Assembly (NCBI RefSeq): GCF_030580955.1
Contig: NZ_JAUQON010000004.1
Location: forward strand, 248,001 to 312,000
Reading direction: 5' to 3'
Length of the DNA stretch: 64,000 nucleotides
Source of the DNA: Hymenobacter convexus
GTDB taxonomy: Bacteria; Bacteroidota; Bacteroidia; Cytophagales; Hymenobacteraceae
In this document: in pieces, positions 51,818 through 60,205 of the stretch
Numbering within the stretch: position 1 is the stretch's first letter
Layout: the number at the start of each line of letters is the position of its first letter
Notes under the pieces: model-generated
Databases searched by the model: none
What the model was told of the DNA's origin: nothing
Seen by the model: only the letters and a program-made list of their open reading frames with translations
Made by a program: the position numbers and the translations under genes

Positions 51818-51905
51818 CTGAGGGGATGGGATTCGAACCCACGATGAGCTTGAGACCCATACACACTTTCCAGGCGTGCTCCTTCGACCACTCGGACACC
51901 CCTCA
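51818..51905 (-). tRNA. tRNA-Ser (anticodon GGA)
   Basis: On the minus strand the 88-base RNA folds with a perfect 7-base acceptor (TGAGGGG with CCCCTCA), discriminator G, the long variable arm of type II tRNAs and the T-loop TTCGAAT. The anticodon loop reads CTGGAAA, giving GGA, which reads UCC and UCU serine codons. CCA is not encoded. Confidence 0.95.
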
Positions 51906-51965
51906 AGGTTTGTGGTTCGTGGGGCAAAGATAGGGCGGCTTAGCTGGCCGGGCAAGTAGAACGAA

Positions 51966-52028
51966 GTAGCGCGGACTTTTAGTCCGCGAGTTAAACTAAA
52001 TCACTCGCGGACTAAAAGTCCGCGCTAC
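51966..52028. repeat. GCGCGGACTTTTAGTCCGCG double-hairpin repeat
   Basis: Perfect 26-base arms (51966-51991 and 52003-52028) surround an 11-base loop, and each arm is itself a palindrome. The right arm covers the stop codon of the asparaginase gene (52025-52027, minus strand). A single arm of the same family lies at 13785-13810. Confidence 0.9.
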
Positions 52029-53113
52029 AGCGTGATTTCGCCGCGTAAGTCGGTGGCCAGCAGCTCGCGGGTGCGGGCCTCGCTCAGGCCCAGGCCCAGC
52101 ACGAACATGAGCTTGGTCACGGCCGCTTCGGTGGTGATGTCCTCGCCGCCCACGATGCCCATTTCCGCGAAGCGGGCGCTGGTTTCGTACTTGCCCTGCA
52201 CCACGCGGCCTTCCTCGCACTGGCTCACGTTGAGCAGCCACACGCCGCGCTGGCGCGCCTCAGCCAGGCAATTCAGGAACCACTCGGCGGTAGGCGCGTT
52301 GCCCGAGCCGTAGGTTTCGAGCACACAGCCCCGCAGGCCCGGCACGCCCAGCACGGCCGACACGACGGCCTCGGTGATGCCGGGGAACAGGGGCAGCACG
52401 GCCACGCCGGTTTCCATGTTTTCGTGCACCTTGAGGCGGGTGGCGGGCAGCAGGCGGATGCTTTTGTCGTCAAACTCCAGGCCGATGCCGGCCCGGGCCA
52501 GCGGCGGGTAATTCTCGCTTTTGAACGCGGCAAATTGCTGGCTTTCTACCTTTTTGGCCCGGGTGCCGCGGATGAGGATGTCGTTGAAAAACACGCACAC
52601 CTCCGGCACCCGCACGGTGTGGCCGCGCGGGTGCCGGGCGGCGGCGATTTCCAGCGCCGTGATGAGGTTGCGCTGGGCGTCGGAGCGGTTGGCGCCCACG
52701 GGCACCTGCGCCCCAGTGAACACCACCGGCTTGCCCAAATGCTCCAGAATGTAGCTCAGCGCCGCCGCCGAGTAGGCCATGGTATCGGTGCCGTGCAGCA
52801 CCACGAAGCCGTCGAATTCAGTATAGTGCCGGCCGATGAGCTGGGCCAGATACAGCCAGTCCTGAGGTGTCACGTTGCTGCTGTCGATGGGCGCGGGCAG
52901 GCTCAGCAGCTCCAGCCGGAAAGGCAAGCGCGTGAGCTCGTGCATCTTGCGGTCGAGCCGGCCAAACTTCATGGGCACCAGCCCGCCGCTGCGGTTCACA
53001 GCCATGCCCACCGTGCCGCCGGTGTAGATGATGAGCAGGCGCGGGGCGGTGGTATCGGTGGCGTCGGCGCGGGTGGGCAGGGGGAGCAGCGGCAGGTTGA
53101 GGTCGTAGGACAT
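52025..53113 (-). CDS. Type I (cytoplasmic) L-asparaginase
   Basis: The start at 53113 gives 362 residues; upstream codons lie past the likely promoter. The catalytic Thr is in IIYTGGTVGM, and the second Thr-Asp-Lys set is in VVLHGTDTMAYSAAAL with KPVVFTGAQVP. CVLETYGSGNAPT and SQCEEGRVVQGKYETS are further family blocks. The enzyme hydrolyses L-asparagine to aspartate in the cytoplasm. There is no signal peptide. The stop codon is supplied by an inverted repeat, so the C-terminal few residues may have been altered by its insertion. Confidence 0.93.
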   Translation of the reverse strand: MSYDLNLPLLPLPTRADATDTTAPRLLIIYTGGTVGMAVNRSGGLVPMKFGRLDRKMHELTRLPFRLELLSLPAPIDSSNVTPQDWLYLAQLIGRHYTEFDGFVVLHGTDTMAYSAAALSYILEHLGKPVVFTGAQVPVGANRSDAQRNLITALEIAAARHPRGHTVRVPEVCVFFNDILIRGTRAKKVESQQFAAFKSENYPPLARAGIGLEFDDKSIRLLPATRLKVHENMETGVAVLPLFPGITEAVVSAVLGVPGLRGCVLETYGSGNAPTAEWFLNCLAEARQRGVWLLNVSQCEEGRVVQGKYETSARFAEMGIVGGEDITTEAAVTKLMFVLGLGLSEARTRELLATDLRGEITL

Positions 53114-53235
53114 GGGTGGGAAGGCGTGAAGGAGGAAATTGCCGCCGCAAGGTAGGCGCGGCGGTTTTTTCGGGCGCGGGCAGCCCGGCGCGGGCATCTG
53201 CCGTATTGCGGGAGGTTCTCCCCTCTTCATTTGCT

Positions 53236-54741
53236 ATGACTCCAACTTCCCCGAACCCTGACAAACCCGTTTCCGATGTGCTGGTGATTGGCGCCGGCAT
53301 CATGAGTGCCACGCTCGGTGTGCTGCTCAAAACCCTCGACCCCAGCCTCACCCTCTCCGGCTACGAGCGCCTCGACGCCGTGGCCGCCGAAAGCTCCGAC
53401 GCCTGGAACAACGCCGGCACCGGCCACTCGGCCTTCTGCGAGCTCAACTACACGCCCGAGCGGCCCGACGGCTCCATCGACATCAGCAAGGCCGATAAAA
53501 TTGCCGAGCAGTTCGAGCTCAGCAAGCAGTTCTGGGCCTCGTTGGTGCTGAATGGCCCGCTGCCCGACCCCAAATCCTTCATCCGCACCATCCCACACAT
53601 GAGTTTTGTTTGGGGCACGGCCAACGTGGAATACCTGCGCAAGCGCCACGCCGCGCTGCTGCACTCGCCGCTGTTTCAGGGCATGGAGTTCAGCGAAGAC
53701 CCGGCCCGGATTGCCCAGTGGATTCCGCTGGTGATGGAAGGCCGCGACCCCGCCCAGCCGGTGGCGGCCACGCGCATGGCCATCGGCACCGACGTCAATT
53801 TCGGCGCGCTCACCCGCAGCCTGACCAATTACCTGAAGGGCTTGCCGGGCGTTGATTTCCACCTGGGCCACGAGGTGGAGGACTTTCGGCAGAAAGAAGA
53901 TGGTATCTGGCGCCTGAAAATTCGCAACCTGGCCACCGGCGAAAAGGTGATTGCGCGGGCGCGCTTCGTGTTCATCGGGGCCGGCGGGGGCTCGCTGCCG
54001 CTGCTCGAAAAATCGGGCATTCCGGAGGCCAACGGCTTCGGCGGCTTCCCCGTGAGCGGGCAGTGGCTGAAGTGCCAAAACCCCGCCATCATTGCCCGGC
54101 ACGAGGCCAAAGTGTACGGCAAGCCTGCCGTGGGCTCGCCGCCCATGTCGATGCCCCACCTCGATACGCGCCAGATAAACGGGCAGCAGGAATTGCTGTT
54201 TGGGCCCTACGCGGGCTTCAGTACCAAGTTTCTGAAGAAGGGCTCCTACACCGATTTGTTCCGCTCCATTGAGCTGGGCAACATCCGGCCGCTGCTCTAC
54301 GCCGGCGCCCGCAACCTGGGCCTCACCCGCTACCTCATCGGCCAGGTACTGCAAACGCCGCAGGAGCGCACCGCCGCCCTGCGCGAGTACTACCCTCAGG
54401 CCAACCCCGCCGACTGGCAACTCGAAGTGGCCGGCCAGCGCGTGCAGGTAATCAAAAAAGATAAAAAGCAGGGCGGCGTGCTCGAATTCGGCACCGAGAT
54501 GGTGACGGCCGCCGACGGCTCCATTGCGGCGCTGCTGGGCGCTTCGCCGGGCGCCAGCACCGCCGTGGCCATCATGCTTGACTTGGTGCAGAAGTGCTTC
54601 CCGGAGCGGGCGAAATCGCCCGAGTGGCAGGCCCGGTTCCGGCAGTTGGTGCCTTCCTTCGGCCAGCATCTGGCCGACGAACCTGAACTCACGGCCGCCG
54701 TGCGTGAGCGCAGCCGCGCGGCGCTGAAGCTGGACGCGTGA
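53236..54741 (+). CDS. mqo: Malate:quinone oxidoreductase
   Basis: The start at 53236 gives 501 residues. The N-terminal FAD motif is VLVIGAGIMSATLGVLLKTL. LDAVAAESSDAWNNAGTGHS and LCELNYTPERPDG-like sequence (FCELNYTPERPDGSID) are diagnostic for Mqo, as are FVWGTANVEYLRKRHAAL and GPYAGFSTKFLKKGSYTDL. The C-terminus has GASPGASTAVAIMLDLVQKCFP. The enzyme oxidises malate at the inner membrane face and gives electrons to quinone, in place of or beside NAD malate dehydrogenase. A perfect palindromic repeat follows. Confidence 0.96.
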   Translation: MTPTSPNPDKPVSDVLVIGAGIMSATLGVLLKTLDPSLTLSGYERLDAVAAESSDAWNNAGTGHSAFCELNYTPERPDGSIDISKADKIAEQFELSKQFWASLVLNGPLPDPKSFIRTIPHMSFVWGTANVEYLRKRHAALLHSPLFQGMEFSEDPARIAQWIPLVMEGRDPAQPVAATRMAIGTDVNFGALTRSLTNYLKGLPGVDFHLGHEVEDFRQKEDGIWRLKIRNLATGEKVIARARFVFIGAGGGSLPLLEKSGIPEANGFGGFPVSGQWLKCQNPAIIARHEAKVYGKPAVGSPPMSMPHLDTRQINGQQELLFGPYAGFSTKFLKKGSYTDLFRSIELGNIRPLLYAGARNLGLTRYLIGQVLQTPQERTAALREYYPQANPADWQLEVAGQRVQVIKKDKKQGGVLEFGTEMVTAADGSIAALLGASPGASTAVAIMLDLVQKCFPERAKSPEWQARFRQLVPSFGQHLADEPELTAAVRERSRAALKLDA

Positions 54742-54773
54742 AGCATTTGACCTGGTGTCGCTGATGCATACTC

Positions 54774-54872
54774 GTCTGTCATGCTGAGCGCAGCGAAGCA
54801 CCTTCTCACTGCTGAACGTCTTGTTCAATCGTGAGAAGGTGCTTCGCTGCGCTCAGCATGACAGACTTTTTT
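54774..54872. repeat. GTCAT-type palindromic repeat, copy 6 (perfect arms)
   Basis: Perfect 36-base arms (54774-54809 and 54831-54866) carry GTCATGCTGAGCGCAGCGAAGC and the complement around a 21-base loop, followed by six T. Located after mqo. Confidence 0.95.
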
Positions 54873-54901
54873 CATATTGATAATCAGGGCACAATGGCAA
54901 A

Positions 54902-54928
54902 CACAATAATTTAATTGTGCACAATTAA
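54902..54928 (+). promoter_or_regulatory. OhrR-type operator palindromes
   Basis: CACAAT-AATTTA-ATTGTG (54902-54919) overlaps the perfect 18-base palindrome 54911-54928 (TTAATTGTG and CACAATTAA). These resemble the TACAATT-AATTGTA boxes bound by OhrR repressors. They lie just upstream of the ohrR promoter, so self-repression is likely. Confidence 0.75.
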
Positions 54929-54940
54929 AACTTAAACAAC

Positions 54941-54948
54941 TAATTTTG
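54941..54948 (+). promoter_or_regulatory. ohrR promoter -7 element
   Basis: TAATTTTG is an exact TAnnTTTG match 19 bases before the ATG at 54968, directly after the operator palindromes. Confidence 0.75.
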
Positions 54949-54967
54949 ACTTGTCATCTCGAAAGCC

Positions 54968-55417
54968 ATGAAAAAGCTCCCAGATTCGGCCTATAATCCC
55001 ATTCTCAAGCTGGACAACCAACTGTGCTTTTCGGTGTATGCGCTGTCGCGGCTTATCACCAAAGCCTACCAGCCGCTGCTCGAAAGCCTCGACGTGACCT
55101 ACCCGCAGTACCTGGTGCTACTACTACTCTGGGAACACAAGGAGCTGACTGTGAAGCAGCTAGGCGAAAACCTGCTGCTCGATTCGGGCACCCTCACACC
55201 ACTGCTCAAGCGCATGGAGCAGCACCAATGGCTTAGCCGCCGCCGCGACGCCCGCGACGAGCGTTCGGTGTTGGTGGCCCTGGCGCCGGCTGGCCGCGCA
55301 TTGCAGGCGCAGGCCGCCCAGATTCCGATGCAGCTAGCCGAGAAAATGCAGCTTACCGAGCCCGAAATTGCGGGACTGCGCACGCAGCTGCGCCAGATTA
55401 TGACCTTGTTATCTTAA
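54968..55417 (+). CDS. ohrR: MarR/OhrR-family peroxide-sensing repressor
   Basis: The 149-residue protein has the OhrR opening LKLDNQLCFSVYALSRLI with the sensing Cys20. The winged helix includes LTVKQLGENLLLDSGTLTPL and the wing SRRRDARDERSVLVAL. Oxidation of Cys20 by organic peroxides would release it from DNA. It lies 50 bases before ohr and has OhrR-type operators upstream, so the pair forms a peroxide-induced unit. Confidence 0.93.
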   Translation: MKKLPDSAYNPILKLDNQLCFSVYALSRLITKAYQPLLESLDVTYPQYLVLLLLWEHKELTVKQLGENLLLDSGTLTPLLKRMEQHQWLSRRRDARDERSVLVALAPAGRALQAQAAQIPMQLAEKMQLTEPEIAGLRTQLRQIMTLLS

Positions 55418-55467
55418 CGCCGTTTCGGCATTTTTCACTTCCCAACCCCATTACCAAACCCTTCAAA

Positions 55468-55899
55468 ATGAGCCTCGAACGCCTGTATACCGCCAAAGCC
55501 AAAACCACCGGAGGCCGCGATGGCCGCGCCATCTCGTCCGACAACGTGATTGACCTGCCCCTGAGCACGCCCAAAGAGATGGGCGGCCCCGGCAAACCCA
55601 ACACCACCAACCCCGAGCAGCTCTTCGCCGCCGGCTATTCGGCCTGCTTCGACGGCGCCCTGAACCTGGTGGCCCGCATGAGCAAAACCCCCATCACCGG
55701 CAGCACCGTGGAAGCCGACGTGAGCTTCGGCAAAGACGGCGAGAACTACGGCATCGAGGTGGACCTGCTGGTGAACATCCCCAACATGGACCAGAAGCAG
55801 GCCGAAGAGCTGGTAGCCAAAGCCCACCAGGTGTGCCCCTACTCCCGCGCCACCCGCGGCAATATTGTGGTGAACCTGACCACGACGACCAACGCGTAA
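55468..55899 (+). CDS. ohr: Organic hydroperoxide resistance protein Ohr
   Basis: The 143-residue OsmC/Ohr-fold enzyme reduces organic peroxides with thiols. It has both catalytic cysteines: Cys60 in [12 protein letters not shown] and Cys123 in [13 protein letters not shown]. The Arg-containing N-terminal [13 protein letters not shown] is also typical. It follows ohrR and ends at a strong terminator. Confidence 0.96.
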   Translation: MSLERLYTAKAKTTGGRDGRAISSDNVIDLPLSTPKEMGGPGKPNTTNPEQLFAAGYSACFDGALNLVARMSKTPITGSTVEADVSFGKDGENYGIEVDLLVNIPNMDQKQAEELVAKAHQVCPYSRATRGNIVVNLTTTTNA

Positions 55900-55919
55900 C
55901 CCGGCAGAGTTGTGCCCCC

Positions 55920-55960
55920 AGAAATCCCGGCCGCGCCCCTGCGGCCGGGATTTCTTTTTT
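55920..55960 (+). terminator. Terminator of the ohrR-ohr unit
   Basis: A perfect 15-base stem (55920-55934 with 55941-55955) around GCCCCT is followed by T residues. Confidence 0.93.
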
Positions 55961-56041
55961 GTTCGGACGGCTTTCCCAGTACCAGGCTACAGCAGCGCTT
56001 ACCTTGCGGGCCCATTTATTCCCTTTTGGATTTTTCCTGCC

Positions 56042-56587
56042 ATGATTGAACTGCAGCCCTTCACCGCCCACGATTTCACGCAGCTCATGGAATGGGTCGA
56101 CGACGAGCGCCTGATGAAGGAATGGAGCGGCTCCATGTTTTCCTTCCCGCTCTCCGAGGCCGGGCTGACCTGGTACGTGGAAGGCTCGAACAACCTGAAC
56201 GACCCGGACGTCTTCATTTACAAGGCCGTCGAAACCAAAACCGGCCTCACCGTGGGCCATATTTCGCTGGGCGGCATCAGCCAGCGCGACCGGGCCGGGC
56301 GCATCACCCGTGTGCTGGTGGGCAAGAGCACCGAGCGCCGCCGCGGCATCTGCCAGGGCATGGTGCGGGCCCTGCTGCGCATTGGCTTTGAGGACCTTAA
56401 ACTGCACCGCATCAGCCTGGGCGTCTACGATTTCAACCACGCGGCCATCAATTGCTACCTCAAATGCGGCTTCCGGCAGGAAGGCGTGCTGCGCGACGTG
56501 GTGCGCCACGGCGAGGATTACTGGAGCTTGGTGGAAATGGGCATTCTGGAAGACGAGTGGCGGGCGCTGCCAACGGCCACGGCCTGA
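56042..56587 (+). CDS. GNAT-family N-acetyltransferase, RimJ-like
   Basis: The start at 56042 gives 181 residues. The fold shows [25 protein letters not shown], the acetyl-CoA loop ([19 protein letters not shown]) and the RimJ/SpeG-like end [24 protein letters not shown]. It would acetylate an amino group on a small molecule or protein; substrate unknown. A -7-like TACCTTGCG lies at 56000-56008. Confidence 0.9.
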   Translation: MIELQPFTAHDFTQLMEWVDDERLMKEWSGSMFSFPLSEAGLTWYVEGSNNLNDPDVFIYKAVETKTGLTVGHISLGGISQRDRAGRITRVLVGKSTERRRGICQGMVRALLRIGFEDLKLHRISLGVYDFNHAAINCYLKCGFRQEGVLRDVVRHGEDYWSLVEMGILEDEWRALPTATA

Positions 56588-56719
56588 TTTTCGCCTTGGC
56601 TGGCGGGCGCGGCGGGCCGTTGTGGGCATTCTTTTTGATAAGCCGGGCAAAATAGCCGGCGCCACTCCGAAAAAAAGAATAAATTGGACCGGCGTTCGCC
56701 CTCAACCCTTCGTTTTCAA

Positions 56720-57445
56720 ATGAAAATCTGCCATTTATCCCTGTTGGGACTGCTTTTTACGGCCAGCGTAGCGCACGCGCAGCAGGACGCCGCCGCGCAA
56801 ACCAACCTGAATGCCCTGGCGGCGGGCGCCCCCACCGTGGTGCCCCGCGGCACCGCCGACGGGTTCAGGGGCTCGCCCTACGCCGACAACCGCTGGCTGC
56901 CGGCCCAGATTACCCTCACCAACGCCCTGCCCCTGCCCCCCGTGCCGCTGAAATACGACGCACTGGACCACCGCCTGCTGATGCGGGCGCCCGCCCGCCC
57001 CAACGACTCGCTGCAGCTCGACGACAACCGCGTGGTGCAATTCGTGCTGAACGAGCCTGCCACCCTTTCTGGCCCCGCCCGCGCCCGCAAGTTCCGCCGC
57101 TTCGCCGAAGCCCCCACCGATAATTATAAGCGCGACTACGTGGAAGTACTGCACCAGGGCCGTTACACTTTGCTGAAACACTACCTCAAAAAGCTCAACA
57201 AAGCCAACTACCAGGGCGCCTACAACACCGAGAGTCATTACGATGAAATCGAAGACAAATCGGTGTATTATTTGCTCGGCCCCGATGCCAAGCTCGTACC
57301 GGTGAAGCTGGCGCTCAAGCCCCTGCAAAGTGCCGCCCCGGCGCTAGCCGCGGCCCTCAAAACGGCAGCCGAAGCCAGGAAGCCCAAAACCGACGCCGAC
57401 TGGGCCGCCGTGCTCGACACCGCCGACCCGGCCGCAGCCAAGTAA
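56720..57445 (+). CDS. Secreted protein of unknown function, paralogue A
   Basis: The start at 56720 gives 241 residues with a signal peptide (MKICHLSLLGLLFTASVAHAQ). The core shares GSPYADNRWLPAQI, LKYDALDHRLLMRAP, RDYVEVLHQGRYTLLKHYLK and the end TDADWAAVLDTADPAAAK with the next gene. The pattern suggests a small beta-rich domain. It is probably periplasmic. I do not recognise the family. Confidence 0.75.
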   Translation: MKICHLSLLGLLFTASVAHAQQDAAAQTNLNALAAGAPTVVPRGTADGFRGSPYADNRWLPAQITLTNALPLPPVPLKYDALDHRLLMRAPARPNDSLQLDDNRVVQFVLNEPATLSGPARARKFRRFAEAPTDNYKRDYVEVLHQGRYTLLKHYLKKLNKANYQGAYNTESHYDEIEDKSVYYLLGPDAKLVPVKLALKPLQSAAPALAAALKTAAEARKPKTDADWAAVLDTADPAAAK

Positions 57446-57516
57446 AACGCAACACCGCGCCACAAGCCAAAAAAGCTGGCGCCAGACTAGTAATCATATA
57501 CAACCGACTTGCTTTT

Positions 57517-58290
57517 ATGAAAGCTAACTTGTTGCTGGTGTGCGGAATCGTTCTGGCAGGCGGCACAGCGCAGGCCCAGGTCGGCGTTATTCAGAACAAT
57601 CCGCTGATGCAGCGCGATTACTCCAAGGTGGGTTCGAATGAGTACGGCAACCTGACCGACCTCACCAACGGCGCCCCGCACCTGCTCACGCGCAGTACGC
57701 GGCCCGGCACCCTGGGCTCGCCCTACGCCGACAACCGCTGGCTGTCGGCGGACATTGCGCTGGCCAACAAGCTGCCTCTCAAGCCTGTTCTGCTGAAGTA
57801 CGACGTGCTGGAGCACCGTCTTATTATGTACCGGTCGGCCCCCGAAAACGACTCCATCGAACTCGACGACCACGAGGTGGCCGCCTTCGTGCTCAAGGAA
57901 CCCGCCTCCAACCTAGGGCCGGCCCGGCAGCGCTTGTTTCGGCGCTTCGAAGAATCGGCGGTGGGGAGCCAGCGCCTCGATTATGTGGAAGTGCTGCACG
58001 CCGGGCACTACACGCTGCTCAAGCACTACCTCAAAACCATCAAAAAGCCCAGCTTTGATGGCATGTACAGCAACGGCGCCGCGCCCGATGAAATCGAAGA
58101 CGCCTTGGAGTATTTCCTCAAAGCCACCGACGGGCCGCTGACGCCCGTCAAGCTCAACGCCAAATCGGTGCAAGCGGCAGCTCCGGCGCTGGCCGCCGCC
58201 CTCAAAACCGCCATATCGGCTCAGAAACCCCGCACCGATGCCAACTGGGCCGCCGTGCTGGATGCCGCCGACCCGGTGGCGGCCAAATAG
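57517..58290 (+). CDS. Secreted protein of unknown function, paralogue B
   Basis: The 257-residue protein has a signal peptide (LLLVCGIVLAGGTAQAQ) and follows paralogue A by 71 bases. It shares GSPYADNRWLSADI, LKYDVLEHRLIMYRS, DYVEVLHAGHYTLLKHYLK and the end TDANWAAVLDAADPVAAK. It has an extra stretch near residue 30-45 (DYSKVGSNEYGNLTDLTNG). The pair arose by tandem duplication. Function unknown. Confidence 0.78.
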   Translation: MKANLLLVCGIVLAGGTAQAQVGVIQNNPLMQRDYSKVGSNEYGNLTDLTNGAPHLLTRSTRPGTLGSPYADNRWLSADIALANKLPLKPVLLKYDVLEHRLIMYRSAPENDSIELDDHEVAAFVLKEPASNLGPARQRLFRRFEESAVGSQRLDYVEVLHAGHYTLLKHYLKTIKKPSFDGMYSNGAAPDEIEDALEYFLKATDGPLTPVKLNAKSVQAAAPALAAALKTAISAQKPRTDANWAAVLDAADPVAAK

Positions 58291-58296
58291 CGTCGG

Positions 58297-59166
58297 CTAG
58301 TCCAGAAAAGCCACGCCGGTGAGCTGCTCGCTGAGCTGCCACAGCTGCCGGGCGTTGGCCTCAGTATTGAAGCCAGACTTGACCGGCACGGCTTTTTTCT
58401 TGTCGAAGAAACCGCCGCTGACTGTGGCCGCTTCGGGCGCCGAAGCCAGGAAAACGCTGGTTTCGGCGCCCTTTTCCACCGAAATCATGAACGGGCGGGC
58501 CAGCGCCGTGAGCTTGCCCAGCCAGCCGCCGGCGCTGTCGCCGAAGCGGGTGGCCACCACGCCGGGGTGCACCGCGTTGGTCGTCACGTTGGCGATGCCG
58601 TGAGCGCGCAGCCGGCGGGCCAGCTCCTGCGTGAACATGATATTGTAGAGCTTGGTATTGCCATACACGCGCATGGCGCCGTAATGCTGTGTCGATTGAA
58701 TATCGGCCAGATTGGGCTTGGCCACGCGGTAGGCCATGGATGCCAGGTTGACCACACGGGCCGCCGGGCTGGCGCGCAGCTTGTCGAGCAGCAGGGCGGT
58801 GAGCAAGAACGGGCCGAGGTGGTTGGTGGCCAGGCCCAGCTCGTTGCCATCGGGCGAGAGCTGGCGCTCGGCGCCGAAGATGAGGCCGGCGTTGTTCACC
58901 AGCACGTCGAGGCGCGGGAAGCGGGCATTGAATTCAGCCGCGGCGCGACGCACTTGGCCGAGGTCGGCCAGGTCGGCCAGCAGCACGTCGACCCGGTCGT
59001 GACCGGCGGCGGCTTTGATTTCCTGCTGGGAGGCGCGGGCTTTGGCGGCGTTGCGGGCCAGGATGACGACGTGGGCGCCCATTCGGGCCAATTCGGTGGC
59101 CGTGACCTGGCCAATGCCCGACGTGGCGCCGGTAACGAGAATGATTTGCTGCTGAAGGTCGGGCAT
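58297..59166 (-). CDS. Short-chain dehydrogenase/reductase
   Basis: The start at 59166 gives 289 residues. The Rossmann motif is ILVTGATSGIGQVTATELA, followed by VLVNNAGLIFG and VVNLASMAY. The catalytic pair is Tyr and Lys in VYGNTKLYN. The C-terminal PGVVATRFGDSAGG matches retinol-dehydrogenase/WW-oxidoreductase-like SDRs. It reduces or oxidises an alcohol or ketone with NAD(P). It is convergent with paralogue B by 6 bases. Confidence 0.93.
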   Translation of the reverse strand: MPDLQQQIILVTGATSGIGQVTATELARMGAHVVILARNAAKARASQQEIKAAAGHDRVDVLLADLADLGQVRRAAAEFNARFPRLDVLVNNAGLIFGAERQLSPDGNELGLATNHLGPFLLTALLLDKLRASPAARVVNLASMAYRVAKPNLADIQSTQHYGAMRVYGNTKLYNIMFTQELARRLRAHGIANVTTNAVHPGVVATRFGDSAGGWLGKLTALARPFMISVEKGAETSVFLASAPEAATVSGGFFDKKKAVPVKSGFNTEANARQLWQLSEQLTGVAFLD

Positions 59167-59257
59167 GCGCGGAGAGCTAAAAGGTGTTGGTACGCGTAAA
59201 GACGTAATACCCGGCGCAATGCTTGGTTTTAAACCAATAAACCTGATTTTTGCCGCT

Positions 59258-59881
59258 ATGAAAGCGCTGTTGCTCATCGATATCCAAAACGACTTCTTGC
59301 CCGGCGGCCGGCTGGCCGTGCCCGAGGGCGACGCCATTATTCCGCTCGTCAACGACTTGCAGCCGCTTTTCGAGCTGGTGGTGGCCACGCAGGACTGGCA
59401 CCCCGCGGGCCACGAGAGCTTTGCCAGCAGCCACGCCGGCCGCCAGCCCTTCGAGCAGATTGACCTGCACGGCCTGCCCCAGGTGCTCTGGCCCGACCAC
59501 TGCACCCAAGCCGGCCCGGACGCCGAGTTGGCCCCCGCCCTGCGCACCGAGCGCATCGAGGCCATCTTCCGCAAAGGCACTTCGGTGGAAATCGACAGCT
59601 ACAGCGCCTTTTTCGACAACGGCCACCGCAAGAGCACCGGCCTGGCCGATTACCTGCGCGGCCGCGGCGTGACTGACCTTTTCGTGTCCGGCCTGGCCGC
59701 CGACTACTGCGTGTACTACTCGGCCCTGGATGCGCTGGACGCCGGTTTCCGCACCACCGTCCTCACCGATGCCACCCGCGCCATCTCGGCCGAGGGCTGG
59801 GCGGCGGCACAGGTCGATTTAAGGGCCCGTGGTGCTGTTCTGTTAGAAAGCAGAGAGTTGGCTTCTCAGATTAAGGCATAA
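59258..59881 (+). CDS. pncA: Nicotinamidase
   Basis: The start at 59258 gives 207 residues. The catalytic Asp8 is in LLLIDIQNDFLPGG, the metal site in TQDWHPAGHESF, the Lys in IFRKGTSVEIDSYSAF and the nucleophile Cys in VSGLAADYCVYYSALDA. The enzyme turns nicotinamide into nicotinate for NAD salvage. It stands divergent from the SDR gene and is followed by a terminator. Confidence 0.95.
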   Translation: MKALLLIDIQNDFLPGGRLAVPEGDAIIPLVNDLQPLFELVVATQDWHPAGHESFASSHAGRQPFEQIDLHGLPQVLWPDHCTQAGPDAELAPALRTERIEAIFRKGTSVEIDSYSAFFDNGHRKSTGLADYLRGRGVTDLFVSGLAADYCVYYSALDALDAGFRTTVLTDATRAISAEGWAAAQVDLRARGAVLLESRELASQIKA

Positions 59882-59917
59882 AAAAGGGCGCTTGCTGGTT
59901 AGCAGGCGCCCTTTTTT
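59879..59917 (+). terminator. Terminator after nicotinamidase
   Basis: The stem AAAAAGGGCGC with GCGCCCTTTTT and the inner TGCT/AGCA around GGTT ends in a T-run. Confidence 0.9.
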
Positions 59918-59943
59918 GCAGGAGTGTTGATTTAGGAAAAGAA

Positions 59944-60134
59944 TTACTCATGCACCAGCTTCACCTTCTTTGCCTGGCTGGCGGTGCGGGTGGCGCCATT
60001 CAGCGTTATAGTGTTGGTCTGCACGCACTTGGCCGTACCGTTGAACAGCAGCGCGTTGTTGGCCTGCGCCTGCGCCCAAGGTGCCGGCCAGCGAAAAAAC
60101 CTAGCCCAGGGCCAAGCGACGGGCAGCGCAAGGA
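59944..60134 (-). pseudogene. Fragment of a LamG-like secreted protein
   Basis: On the minus strand a frame stopping at 59944-59946 reads AQANNALLFNGTAKCVQTNT, then ITLNGATR and ends KKVKLVHE. This resembles the start of a LamG/concanavalin-like domain just after a signal peptide. Hydrophobic signal-like sequence lies upstream but is in a different frame (FSLAGTLGAG), and there is no ATG in frame. It looks like the broken beginning of a gene of the GH85/LamG type encoded next. Confidence 0.4.
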
Positions 60135-60205
60135 GGAATAGTTGTGCCTCCTAGGAAGTGAATGGGGTGATTAGGGAAACGAGAAAACAGATTGGGTGAA
60201 TGCAG

